The notes: a model not told the origin generated them from the letters alone. 32,198 bases of DNA from an uncultured Chthoniobacterales bacterium (GCA_902805675.1 CADCTA010000071.1:536-32733); one strand, 5' to 3'. Positions 1 through 8,631 are shown, counted from the first letter of the stretch. A program made the numbers and translations.

Positions 1-1901
1 GCGGAGCTGTAAAGCGCAGCCAGGCTGCGATTAGCTACAGCGTCGCTCGGTGACATTTCCACTGCTTTATGTGCGGCAGACAATGCCCGCTCCGTGTAAA
101 CCGGGTTGCGGGTCAGGAAATTACGACCCATGTACGCGAGCGCGAGATACCCATGCGCATGAGCAGACTGGGGAGCCGCGGCTATCGCACCTTGAAAGCA
201 GGCAATCGCGCGCTCGATGTCTGGGACAGTGCGTCGATCAAGAAGATCACGCCCGGCCTGCATGTAATTGCGCGCGGTTTCGTTCTCCGCCGCAGGATCC
301 GCGTACTCGTTGCCACCGGCGCTTCGGTCTAGGGCCGTGAAAACTTGCGCCCCTATTCCGCGCTCGACCACCTTCGATTTGAGGTCAGCAAGTGCGTCGA
401 CATCGAATTGCCAGTAGCCGCACACCTCCGAGCCGCCTCCCCGCACCATCTGTATCGAAACGCGCTTCCGGCCAGCGACTGACCGAACAGTTCCCGCGAG
501 AACCACGCCTGTTTTGAATTGCCTACTCGCCGCGCGGACCTCTTCGTCAGTTCCGATTCCCGTCCATTTTCCCGGCGCCTGGTCCGCTGCGCGAATTGAA
601 CAAGCGCCGTAAAGCGAAGCTTCAATGGCGAGTAACTCAGCGACGGCAGAACTAACTACTTCGTCTGCCTCGCCGCTGTCCAGGTCCAGAAACGGAACGA
701 CAACGAGCGATCGGCGCGATAGGTCCTTCTCGTGCATTTCTCTGGCAAGTCTGCGGTGTTGATCAACCCACCCTAAAGCAATGCAGCCGAGCAGAATGGA
801 AGCAGCGAGGCTGCTTGCAAGGAGACGATTCCGTTTCGACCAACGCCACGCGCGCACTGGCGCCGGCACCGTCCGCGCCATAATGCTTCGGCCGTCAAGC
901 CACCGCTCAAGATCGTCGGCGAGATCGCGCGCACTGCGGTAGCGCGCCTGCGGCTCGCGTTCGAGGCACTTTATGCAGATCGTCTCCATGTCCCGATCCA
1001 TCGTCGGGAGTAAAGAGCGCAACTTCGGAGCTGCGACCTCCGAAGCCTGGCGCATGACCGCGAGCGCATGCTCGCCGAGAAACGGCGGCCGGCCGGCGAC
1101 GAGATCGAAGAGAATCGCTCCGAGACTGTAGATATCCGCTGAGGGCGTGAGGCTGGCAGCTGGGCCACTCGCTTGCTCCGGGGCAATGTAACCCGGCGTG
1201 CCGAAGATCGTCAGCGTGCGGGTGAGATCGCTGCTCGCATCGAGCCATTTCGCCAGGCCGAAGTCGCTCACCATCGGCTCGCGCCAGCCGTCCAGCAGGA
1301 TGTTGCCCGGCTTCAGGTCACGGTGCAGGATTCCGTGCTCGTGCGCGTGGTGCACGGCACGAGCGACCCGGGCCAGCAGCCATACGGCGTAGCGCGGATT
1401 GTCGCGCAAAGACTCCTTCACAGTTTGGAGACTCCCTCCAGGCGCGAATTTCATGGTGAAAAATGGCAGCCCGTCGGCTTCGCCGACTTCGTAGATCGGG
1501 AGGATGTTCGGATGGTCGAGACTTGCCGCTGCTTCGGCTTCGCGGCGGAAGCGCACCAGTGTTTCGGCGGAATCCGTGTGGTAGCTCAGGACCCGCTTCA
1601 GAGCTACGATGCGGCGAGAGCCGCGCTGTCGTGCTTTGTAGATGACACCCATCCCCCCTCGACCGATTTCCTCGAGGATGTCGTAGTCGCCGACGCGCCA
1701 GTCGGTGTCGCGCACGTCCACACGCGCCAGGAGGGTGTCGAGTGACTCGCCCGGTTCGGCGGGCGTTTGCCGCAAGCCTTCCTGCAGTAGACAACTGACG
1801 CAGATGCCGTTTACGAGGCGCGCGTGACCGCTGCAGGACGGGCATGGCGCAGCGGGCCCAACGACTCCCGCGACTGTGTCAGTGAGGCCGTGCGCGTTCA
1901 T
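1..1901 (-). CDS. Ser/Thr protein kinase with zinc-ribbon N-terminus and TPR tail (3' end beyond the left edge)
   Basis: Reading from ATG at 1901 the frame stays open for 633 codons to the window edge, so the gene is incomplete. Visible order: a CxxC...CxxC zinc-ribbon-like head (C20, C23, C34, C37); a Hanks-type kinase domain at about 72-335 with glycine loop GRGGMG (80-85), ATP lysine K102, catalytic HRDLKPGN (193-200) and DFG (213-215); a membrane segment at about 360-379; a TolB/FlgO-like segment starting RSLVVVPFLDL near 397; then TPR-like helices from about 515 onward. By family knowledge it phosphorylates Ser/Thr on partner proteins, with the kinase cytoplasmic and the C-terminus probably across the membrane. 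It starts 7 bases after the stop of the sigma factor gene, so the two are almost certainly one transcript. All catalytic residues are present. The substrate is unknown; the adjacent sigma factor is the obvious candidate (inference). Confidence 0.93.
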   Translation of the reverse strand, partial: MNAHGLTDTVAGVVGPAAPCPSCSGHARLVNGICVSCLLQEGLRQTPAEPGESLDTLLARVDVRDTDWRVGDYDILEEIGRGGMGVIYKARQRGSRRIVALKRVLSYHTDSAETLVRFRREAEAAASLDHPNILPIYEVGEADGLPFFTMKFAPGGSLQTVKESLRDNPRYAVWLLARVARAVHHAHEHGILHRDLKPGNILLDGWREPMVSDFGLAKWLDASSDLTRTLTIFGTPGYIAPEQASGPAASLTPSADIYSLGAILFDLVAGRPPFLGEHALAVMRQASEVAAPKLRSLLPTMDRDMETICIKCLEREPQARYRSARDLADDLERWLDGRSIMARTVPAPVRAWRWSKRNRLLASSLAASILLGCIALGWVDQHRRLAREMHEKDLSRRSLVVVPFLDLDSGEADEVVSSAVAELLAIEASLYGACSIRAADQAPGKWTGIGTDEEVRAASRQFKTGVVLAGTVRSVAGRKRVSIQMVRGGGSEVCGYWQFDVDALADLKSKVVERGIGAQVFTALDRSAGGNEYADPAAENETARNYMQAGRDLLDRRTVPDIERAIACFQGAIAAAPQSAHAHGYLALAYMGRNFLTRNPVYTERALSAAHKAVEMSPSDAVANRSLAALYSS

Positions 1902-1908
1902 GCCTGGG

Positions 1909-2652
1909 TCACTCGGCGGTAGCCAGGACCGAGCAGAGATACCTCAGCTCATCGTCCAGCTCTGCGGGGTTCTGTACGGTGCTCGCTACCTCTTCCCGCA
2001 AGAGCTCGCGGTAGCGCTCACGCAGCTTGTGAAGGAGTTGCTTCACGGTGTCCGTGCCGATGCCGAGCGCTGCTGCAACTTGCGCGTAGGAGACGTCGCC
2101 ACGCTCGGCTGTCAGGTAGGGGCTCATGACTTCAAAAACGCGGCGCCTTCCGGCGGCTTCGCATTCTTCGCCGAGGCGACGCAATGCCTGCTCGGCGACG
2201 GTTGCGGCCCAACGGAAGTCGAAGAGCTTCTCCGCCGGCCACCGCTCGAGTGTGCCCGCGGGAACGCACAGCCGGGAAGGAGCTTCCGCCATCCAGTCTT
2301 CCCACGCGATAAACGCCACAGCGCCGCCGCGCTTCTGCCGCTTCTCTTTCGCGTGTGCCTTGATCAGGAAGTTCTGGAGCGACTTGAGCAGGAGCGAGCG
2401 AAACCGGCCGCGCTCCGGATCGGCGTGCTTCAGGAAATTCCCTCCAAGCACCATGACGAAGAAGTCCTGCGTTAGATCCTGCGCATCCGCCGTCGAGCGC
2501 CCGCGCGCGCAGATGTAGGCGAAAATGGGCCGCCAGTAGATGCGGCAAAGTTCGGCGAGCGCATCGCGTCCGCTCGCGGAGTCGTCGCCAGCTGCGGCGC
2601 ACGAGAGGATGACGCTCCAGCGCGTGGTGGCAAACGATCGCCGTTCGCCCAT
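1909..2652 (-). CDS. ECF-type RNA polymerase sigma factor paired with the kinase
   Basis: This is a 247-residue sigma-70-family protein, longer than a minimal ECF factor. It opens with SFATTRWSVIL, typical of ECF factors of Planctomycetota and Verrucomicrobiota. A region 2 segment carries DAQDLTQDFFVMVL, and a region 4 helix-turn-helix lies near the C-terminus (SYAQVAAALGIGTDTVKQLL). It should direct RNA polymerase to a specific regulon. No anti-sigma gene is adjacent; instead the Ser/Thr kinase follows directly, as in ECF groups thought to be controlled by phosphorylation. The start is uncertain: an upstream in-frame GTG at 2679 would add nine residues. I prefer ATG at 2652 because it puts the conserved FATTRW close to the N-terminus, as is usual. 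Neither start has a strong Shine-Dalgarno sequence. Confidence 0.88.
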   Translation of the reverse strand: MGERRSFATTRWSVILSCAAAGDDSASGRDALAELCRIYWRPIFAYICARGRSTADAQDLTQDFFVMVLGGNFLKHADPERGRFRSLLLKSLQNFLIKAHAKEKRQKRGGAVAFIAWEDWMAEAPSRLCVPAGTLERWPAEKLFDFRWAATVAEQALRRLGEECEAAGRRRVFEVMSPYLTAERGDVSYAQVAAALGIGTDTVKQLLHKLRERYRELLREEVASTVQNPAELDDELRYLCSVLATAE

Positions 2653-2917
2653 TTCTCGCGCCGGCACATTCGCGTCCACGGCGGCACATCGTGTGGAGCG
2701 AGGGGCAGTCGTTCAAGTACGAAGTGAGCGCCGATGCGCTGACAGTCCTGTTACGCAGAAGGCTCATCGCACCACATCCTTCACACTGACTGCAGGGAGA
2801 GAACCGCGATCGGGCGCAGGACGGTCGAGCTCCCATCCTCCCGGTTCTCTTATCGACGACCGAGCGGTGCCGGCGATATCTCGAGCTGTGAGCGGCATTG
2901 CTGCGAGGCGCGACGAA

Positions 2918-3997
2918 TTAACGGTTTGCAGCCGCCGCGCCGACCGGCTGTGCGCCAGCCCCCGACATCGCAGGCCGCGGTGCTGTGTCGCGCGGTGCTC
3001 CACCCGCAGGTGCTCCGCCCACCGCCGCGCCGCTGATCGCCCCGCCAGCCGGCGTGGGTGCGGGCGCTGACGCGCTCTGCTTCGCCTGCGCGGTGAGACG
3101 ATCCAATGCGTCGGGGATCAGCCGTTCGGCGAAGCCGGCCACGAACGACCAGACGAGCAACTTGGCGAAATTCGGATCCGCCGCGCCGGCAAACTTCAAG
3201 GCGGAACAAAGGGCAACGCTTTCGCCCGACGTTGCGACGCTCACAGCCGGGAACAAGGCCCCTTGCAGCAGACCGGCTGCGAATAGAAATGCGAGCACTA
3301 CGGCGCTCAGCCCACCGATGACGGGAGCGATCTGGACGCTCAAGCGAACGGAACCAGACTTCATCAGATTGACGAGCGAACTCCGCTGGCCCGCTGCTGT
3401 CTGGATCCGCCGCTGCGCACTGAAGGCAGCGCCAAGGGCGCCCGCAAACACGACGTAGCTGAGCGTGTGGTAACCTGGGTCAGCGAGTTGCGCCCAGAAT
3501 ATCACCGCTACGGAAAGCAGCAGCATCATGACGATGAGCCATTTCGTGAGTCGATTGCGCGAGAACTCCTCCAGCGGCTGGATGATGTAGATCCACTGCA
3601 TGTCGGACTGCAGCTGCTCGACATCGGCGCGCAGGGTAGCCTCGTCGCTGCCCTCGACAGGTAGCGGGTGCGCTTTCTCGTACTCGCAAAACGTTTCGGA
3701 GCCGACCAGCTCGCGGTATTCCGATCGGACGGCGGTAGCGAGCGGCTTCAGGCGCGCTGCCGGCAGAGCGCGAGTCAGCAGGCGTTCGAAGGCGTATACA
3801 TCGCTCCATGTTAGTTCCTCGGACCTTTTTGCCAGAATTTCCGCCAGCCTCTCGCTAGCGGCAGGCGGCAGGGCCTTCTCCGCGTCCGGCACCAGGCTCC
3901 ATTCCGTTCGGATTTGTTCGAAGTAGCTTTGGCCGTACCCACTGCCGGCCACGGTTTCGTCGCCTCCGCTGAATCTTGTGAATAGGTTCGCGATCAT
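2918..3997 (-). CDS. Multi-pass membrane protein of unknown function
   Basis: A 359-residue protein that I cannot assign to a named family. Residues 1-145 are soluble, helical and charged. Hydrophobic segments follow at about 151-170, 178-195 and 221-249, with a weaker one at 279-293 that ends in AGFAERLIPDALDRL. A low-complexity Ala/Gly/Pro tail occupies about 308-359. The layout (cytoplasmic helical head, membrane bundle, conserved-looking segment after the last helix, disordered tail) suggests a membrane anchor or sensor rather than a transporter; this is inference. ATG at 3997 has AGGA four bases upstream and overlaps the stop of the preceding short frame by four bases (ATGA), which suggests translational coupling. 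The sigma factor gene lies 265 bases downstream on the same strand, so they may be linked functionally. Confidence 0.8.
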   Translation of the reverse strand: MIANLFTRFSGGDETVAGSGYGQSYFEQIRTEWSLVPDAEKALPPAASERLAEILAKRSEELTWSDVYAFERLLTRALPAARLKPLATAVRSEYRELVGSETFCEYEKAHPLPVEGSDEATLRADVEQLQSDMQWIYIIQPLEEFSRNRLTKWLIVMMLLLSVAVIFWAQLADPGYHTLSYVVFAGALGAAFSAQRRIQTAAGQRSSLVNLMKSGSVRLSVQIAPVIGGLSAVVLAFLFAAGLLQGALFPAVSVATSGESVALCSALKFAGAADPNFAKLLVWSFVAGFAERLIPDALDRLTAQAKQSASAPAPTPAGGAISGAAVGGAPAGGAPRDTAPRPAMSGAGAQPVGAAAANR

Positions 3998-4251
3998 AAA
4001 TCCTGAGGGGCTCGAGCCACCGACCCAGCCGGCAGCGTGTACTGGGCAGCCGAGGGCGGCGGCGGTTCAGTGTTGGTGGTGCTTGAGAAGCGATCGAGCG
4101 CCAGCTTCGTTTTCGACTCGGGGTTGTGCGCGGCGACGATCCCGTGATCCGCGAAGAAGGCGCGGAAGTCTTGCGTCGCATTTGAGACATCTGCGCCCGA
4201 CGGAAAAAGCGAGAAGCCATCGGCGTACTTGTGGCTTTGGATCTTTCTCAA
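3994..4251 (-). CDS. Short hypothetical protein or 3' gene remnant
   Basis: An 85-residue frame ending in a Pro-rich stretch and overlapping the next gene by four bases (ATGA). No ATG is available: the open frame spans 3994-4272 and the first usable start is TTG at 4251. No domain is recognised. The segment YADGFSLFPSGADV followed by DFRAFFADHG reads like real globular protein rather than antisense noise, so this may be the tail of a gene whose 5' part has decayed into the non-coding stretch upstream. The overlap with the membrane-protein gene supports translation. It may equally be spurious. Confidence 0.35.
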   Translation of the reverse strand: MRKIQSHKYADGFSLFPSGADVSNATQDFRAFFADHGIVAAHNPESKTKLALDRFSSTTNTEPPPPSAAQYTLPAGSVARAPQDL

Positions 4252-4272
4252 GCGGGACCCTTGTTCTTTGGT

Positions 4273-5248
4273 TTAGCCACGGGGATTCGTTCGTTTGATG
4301 TTGCTGCTTGCTCTATTGCCCGAAGACTGGTGGTGGAACTTGCCAGCACCAGAGATCCGAAACTTCGCAGCCGAGTGGAGGAGGCTGCGGAGTGTGGGCC
4401 ACGGACTTCGATAACCTCCGCCTGCGAGGTGTGGCAGTGGTGGCGGCATATCTGCTCACCACCACGATTGTGATGGGAAGGAGAGATTCTTTGCCTGGGG
4501 AATCCATCGGGTGACTGCTGCTCACTGAGAACTACCCCGTCGCGCCGGCGAAGTTATGCGCGTTTGTTTCGGCGGCGTCGGACTCGTGCCGGAACCGTCG
4601 ACCGAGCTGCTTCCGCTCCCGCGGCGCAAGTGATTGATGTCGCGTGCGCGGCACGCATAGTCCGCGTGGAGATAACCGGGCGCGACCTTCGGCGGCGTTT
4701 TGTCTAGCCGACTCCGCTGATCGGTTGGCGCCTAAAGTTCTTGCAGGCGCGACGGGATCGGGATGAAGCACGCGGTCATATCGCGGCGCTGAGGCTTCGT
4801 TTGCGGCGGTGAGGCGAGCAGCTTCTCTGCGTAGCCTTCGAAGCAACACTTCGGGTTCGCAGGCACTACTCCGAATCCGGGAGCCAGTGCCCTTTCACGT
4901 CATCCCGAAGTTCTCCGCACGGGCTTCTGCAGCCGGATGGCTTGTCGTTGGATCTCGGCGTCCGCGTACCTGCCAAGCTTTGCGGACGTTCGACGTGGGC
5001 AAACTCGGCCTCTGTCGGTGTACGACCGCCGGTCCTTTGCCTGACGCGTCCACATCCGAATCCCGCGCGGATAGGAGAAAACACCGGCGCGCGAGAAGAT
5101 AACTCGTCCAGCGTACTTCCGCGCCGCACAAGACGCGCGCGCCGCGTTCAACGAGTGTCGAACGCGGCCGCGCGGCTGTTATCTGATGGTGTCGCGACGA
5201 AGATCGCGATGCTGCTCGTCCGGTGGCTCGCGCCTCCAGACGCGGTGC
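4273..5248. other. Gene-poor stretch of about 1 kb
   Basis: No convincing protein gene, RNA gene or mobile-element signature is seen here. Short frames exist on both strands, but their residue composition (Arg, Ser and Pro rich) is that of chance frames in GC-rich DNA. A perfect 9-bp stem (5141-5149 with 5160-5168, 10-base loop) lies close to the end of the redoxin gene, without a T-run on either side. The stretch could hold decayed genes. Confidence 0.5.
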
Positions 5249-5857
5249 TTACTTCGCGTACTTCACCGAGCAGCCGTACGGCTTGGTGCTCGCGTTGCTG
5301 ACTGGCTTGCCAGCCATCGTGCTGTCGAGCGCCACTTTCACGTAGTTCTCTGCGTCAGCGAGGTCGGCGGTGTTCGCGCTTGCCTTGCTGTCGATCGCGC
5401 CCTGGTAGGCGAGCTTGCCTTCCTTATCGATGACGAACATGTGCGGCGTGGTCTTCGCACCGTACATCTTGCCGACCTTGCCGTCGTGATCGAACAGGAT
5501 CTGCGTCGCTTTGATCTTCCACTCGGACATCGTCTTAGGCGTGCTCTCCGCGGTCATGTGTCCCTGCTCGCCCGGAGCTGAGGAGTTGATCGAGAGCCAG
5601 ACGACGTCTTTGCCGGTGTACTCACCCTGCAGCTTCTGCATGTTGCCGCTCGTGTAGTGCTTCTTTACAAAAGGGCAGCCTTCGTTGAACCACTCGAGCA
5701 CTACGAACTTGCCTTTGAAATCGGCGAGCGAATGCTCCTTGCCGGTGCTGTCTTTCAATGTGAACGCCGGTGCTTCGCTGCCGACTTTCAGTTCATCGGC
5801 AAAGGAGATGGATGCGACAGCGCAGGTAAGAAGAGTGACGAGGAGTTTTGCTTTCAT
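5249..5857 (-). CDS. Secreted redoxin (AhpC/TSA-type thioredoxin-fold protein)
   Basis: A 202-residue protein with a signal peptide (residues 1-20, cleavage after ...SISFA) and a redoxin fold starting VGSEAPAFTLKD. The active-site segment is WFNEGCPFVKKHY, with a single cysteine (C61) where thioredoxins have CxxC. A cis-proline segment follows (TTPHMFVIDKEG). A second cysteine, C196, lies six residues from the C-terminus in PYGCSVKY and could be the resolving partner (inference). The family covers peroxiredoxin-like and thiol-reducing proteins of the periplasm. The gene ends a likely two-gene unit with the DsbD-type reductase, starting 35 bases downstream of that gene's stop. The transporter could therefore supply this protein with electrons. 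ATG at 5857 has no clear Shine-Dalgarno sequence. Confidence 0.9.
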   Translation of the reverse strand: MKAKLLVTLLTCAVASISFADELKVGSEAPAFTLKDSTGKEHSLADFKGKFVVLEWFNEGCPFVKKHYTSGNMQKLQGEYTGKDVVWLSINSSAPGEQGHMTAESTPKTMSEWKIKATQILFDHDGKVGKMYGAKTTPHMFVIDKEGKLAYQGAIDSKASANTADLADAENYVKVALDSTMAGKPVSNASTKPYGCSVKYAK

Positions 5858-5892
5858 ATTTGATCTATTAGACCGCTAGTGCGGCGAGATGG

Positions 5893-8013
5893 TTACAAGG
5901 TTTCGAGGACGATATTTTTGGTGAGCAATTCCGGTAAGACGATTGGCTCGACGGAGTTGCCTGCTGGATACAGCACATACAGTGGGACACCGGGCCGCCC
6001 GAATTGTTTCAAAATTTTCGTGATCGCCGGGTCCGCGTTGGTCCAATCGGCTTTGATTTTGACGATGCCGCGACGCGCGAACGCTTCGCGGACCGCCTCG
6101 GTATCGAGCACGGTGGCTTTGTTAAACTTGCAGGTGACGCACCATGCGGCCGTGAAGTCGATGAAGACGGCAGCACCGCGCGCGAGTTCGGCGTCGAGCC
6201 GCTCGGGCGTGAATGGAATCCAGTCGCCGTCCGCTTTGGTGGCGGTAGTCTCGAGCTTGGTGGCGGCGAATTTGCCGCCAATGAAATAAGCGCCGCTGCC
6301 GAGCACGAGCAGGAGCATGAGCGCGAGCACGATGGCGCGAGTGGAAGCGCTCGCGAGCGGCGTGATGAACGCGCCTTTCATCCAGCAGGCGAGGCTGACG
6401 ACAAGGAGGAAGCAGAGGACCCAGATCAGCGCCGCGAGGCCGCGCTGTTCACCGAGCACGTAGAGGAGAAAAACGAGCGTCGCTAGCATCGGGAAGCCCA
6501 TGAGCTGTTTTACGCGCTCCATCCAAGCGCCGGGTTTCGGCAGGAGTTTCACCCAAGCGGGCTGCGCGGAGAGGAGCAGATACGGCGCGCTCATGCCTGC
6601 GGCGATGGCGAGGAACATCAAGAGGATGACTGCGCTTGATTGGCTGAGCGCGAAACCGACCGCGGTGCCGAGCACCGGCGCGGTGCACGAAGTGCCGAGG
6701 ATGGTCGCGAAGACTCCCTGAAAGAACGAGGCGGCATTCCCCTCGCCCGACGTCCACGTCATGACACCGCGATTCGCGCGTTGCGGCAGCGTGATCTCGA
6801 ACACGCCGAAGAGATTCAGCGCGAACACCAGCACGATCACGCTCATGCCGAGGACGAAATATGGGTTCGTAAACTGAACCGCCCAGCCGATTTCCCCGCC
6901 TGCGCTCTTGATGCCGATCAACAGAACGGCGAGCGCGATGAACCAGACGAAGATGCCGGCGACGAACGCGAGGCCGCTGCGAAATATGCGGCGTCGATCG
7001 TGGCCGGCATGTTGGATGAAACCGAAGATCTTGAGCGAGATGACCGGCAACACGCACGGCATCAGGTTCAGGATGAACCCACCGATCACGCCAAAGAGCA
7101 GGAATTGCATGATGCCGCGGCTGTCGACGCGCGGCTGGATCGATGGAGCCGACGGAGTGCCCGGCTGCGTGCCGAGCTGCCACGCATTCCGATCAGGCGC
7201 TTCCGCGCTGTGACCGAAGACGACGATGCCTCCGAGTGAGGTGAGCTTCGGATCGTCCGTTTCGACCGGGACCCGGATCGTCACGCCCTCTGCGTCGCGC
7301 TGCACGCTGGGGTGACCGACGACGATCTTTTCATTCGGCGGCAGCGGATGGAACTCGACGACGGGATGCTGTGCGAGCGCGCTGCTCTTTACTTTCAGCT
7401 GCAGCTCCGATCCGGCGCGGCTCCAGGTGGCGGCCGCGACGTCGTCGGCAGGCCATGGCTGCGGAAGCGCCCTCCGGAAACGCACGAAAAGCTCGTCGTT
7501 CGCCGGAGCGCCTGAGCCGGCGGTTGGCACTTCGAGTTCAACCGTGGCGCTGCCAGGGATGCAAATTTTCTCGCAAACGAGCCAGTTCGCTTCGGCTGCC
7601 AGCTTCACCGGACCCGCAGGCAAGGACGCAGGCGGCGTGATCTGCTGCATGAGCAGCACTTCATCGTGGTAGCCATAGACGTGGATGTCGCCTGGCTCGA
7701 CGAGCCTCAGCGGTGTGGGCCATTGGATCTCGCCGACCTGCCAGCCTGGCGGCAGGTTCCACTTGATCTCGGTCGCGATGCCGGCGTCGCCGGGGAACTT
7801 CCAGTAGGTGTGCCAGTGCGGAGCCATCCGCAGCAGCAGCCCGACGGTAAATGGCTGCCCAGCGACGATCGTCGTCGTGTCCGCTACGAGCTCCGCCGTG
7901 ACAAGCTCTCGCCCCTGGTAAGTCTGCGCGCTGGCGACGTGGGCCGGGGAGACGGCGAGAACCACCGCCACCAGTGAGATCGCGAGAGAGCGCCACGTGG
8001 ACATGCGGTTCAT
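5893..8013 (-). CDS. DsbD/ScsB-type thiol:disulfide interchange protein
   Basis: This is a 706-residue membrane electron carrier that moves reducing power from cytoplasmic thioredoxin to periplasmic thiol proteins. A signal peptide covers about 1-29. The N-terminal periplasmic DsbC/DsbD-alpha-like domain contains the cysteine pair C147 and C151 (CEKIC). A DsbD-type transmembrane domain of about eight helices occupies roughly 305-590, with the paired cysteine motifs NLMPCVLPV and GTSCTAPVLG. The C-terminal thioredoxin domain has the active site AWCVTCK (C625, C628). All three redox centres are intact. The N-terminal domain resembles the longer ScsB/'corrector' variant more than E. coli DsbD. 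It lies upstream of and co-directional with the secreted redoxin, its likely client. Confidence 0.94.
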   Translation of the reverse strand: MNRMSTWRSLAISLVAVVLAVSPAHVASAQTYQGRELVTAELVADTTTIVAGQPFTVGLLLRMAPHWHTYWKFPGDAGIATEIKWNLPPGWQVGEIQWPTPLRLVEPGDIHVYGYHDEVLLMQQITPPASLPAGPVKLAAEANWLVCEKICIPGSATVELEVPTAGSGAPANDELFVRFRRALPQPWPADDVAAATWSRAGSELQLKVKSSALAQHPVVEFHPLPPNEKIVVGHPSVQRDAEGVTIRVPVETDDPKLTSLGGIVVFGHSAEAPDRNAWQLGTQPGTPSAPSIQPRVDSRGIMQFLLFGVIGGFILNLMPCVLPVISLKIFGFIQHAGHDRRRIFRSGLAFVAGIFVWFIALAVLLIGIKSAGGEIGWAVQFTNPYFVLGMSVIVLVFALNLFGVFEITLPQRANRGVMTWTSGEGNAASFFQGVFATILGTSCTAPVLGTAVGFALSQSSAVILLMFLAIAAGMSAPYLLLSAQPAWVKLLPKPGAWMERVKQLMGFPMLATLVFLLYVLGEQRGLAALIWVLCFLLVVSLACWMKGAFITPLASASTRAIVLALMLLLVLGSGAYFIGGKFAATKLETTATKADGDWIPFTPERLDAELARGAAVFIDFTAAWCVTCKFNKATVLDTEAVREAFARRGIVKIKADWTNADPAITKILKQFGRPGVPLYVLYPAGNSVEPIVLPELLTKNIVLETL

Positions 8014-8078
8014 TCGACAGGCGAAGCGGCAACGCGTTCAACCAAGGCTTGGCTCAGGCCATGCTGTGATTGGGACCT

Positions 8079-8327
8079 ATGCGCACGTTCTTAGGCCTCG
8101 TCGTTGCTGCCGGAATCATCGGAGCAGTCGTGATTCAGAAGCAGCGGCAGGCGCCGGACAAACAACCTGCCGCCACGACGCCTGCAGTGGTCGCTACGAC
8201 GAAAGCACCAGTGGCAGCGCCAGCCGGACAGCCGACGGCGCAACACTGGCCCAAGCGGGCGCTCGACCGGGCAGCGGATGTGAAAGCCCAGGTCGCCGAC
8301 AAGAACAAACGCGACGAGACCAAGTAG
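8079..8327 (+). CDS. Small single-pass membrane protein
   Basis: An 82-residue protein with an N-terminal hydrophobic segment (about 4-20, FLGLVVAAGIIGAVVI) followed by a low-complexity Ala/Pro/Thr stretch and a basic C-terminal end. It looks like an uncleaved membrane anchor with a disordered periplasmic tail, or a signal-anchored small protein. No family is recognised. It is divergent from the DsbD-type gene; 65 bases separate the two starts, so promoters for both must lie there. ATG at 8079 is preferred to the in-frame TTG at 8070. Confidence 0.6.
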   Translation: MRTFLGLVVAAGIIGAVVIQKQRQAPDKQPAATTPAVVATTKAPVAAPAGQPTAQHWPKRALDRAADVKAQVADKNKRDETK

Positions 8328-8418
8328 CCGCTTGGCGTCCGCACGGATCTTCCTGCGGATAGTAGCTGGAAGGCCGGCGCACAGACTTAGCACGCGGTCG
8401 AGAGCTTCGCGCCGGAGC

Positions 8419-8517
8419 AAAAGCGGCGGAAGACCGCCGCACTCCAAAACGCAAGCGTCAGAGGGAGCGTGTCAGTCGCGACAGCGTTTTGGAGTGCGCC
8501 AGTATACTGGCGCTTTT
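8419..8517. repeat. Head-to-head pair of REP-like palindromic units
   Basis: Two 34-base arms (8419-8452 and 8484-8517) are inverted copies around a 31-base centre. The flanking parts AAAA and ACTCCAAAACGC are identical. The middle 18 bases differ but are self-complementary in both: 8423-8440 is a 7-bp hairpin with an AAGA loop, and 8496-8513 is a perfect 18-base palindrome. The element fills most of the 304-base gap between the small membrane protein and the convergent secreted protein. Nothing else is seen in that gap. Confidence 0.85.
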
Positions 8518-8631
8518 ACCTCCAGACTTCTTTCGGCGGACGACCCGGCACCAAGACAGTGCGAAGTTCCGTCTCGCACTGCGTTCAACACAAACGGCGT
8601 TTGCCGTCGGCGATCGCAGAAACCGCAGCCG

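Noticed and set aside
1173-1745. Plus-strand frame of 190 codons opposite the kinase
   Set aside because: The opposite strand encodes the full set of kinase motifs in an uninterrupted frame; this one has none.
4860-4905. tRNA gene, suggested by a GGTTCG...GAATCC-like stretch
   Set aside because: No acceptor stem, D-arm or anticodon arm can be formed around it.
5141-5168. Terminator for the redoxin gene
   Set aside because: The 9-bp stem is perfect but lies about 80 bases after the stop and has no T-run on either strand; kept only as a note.
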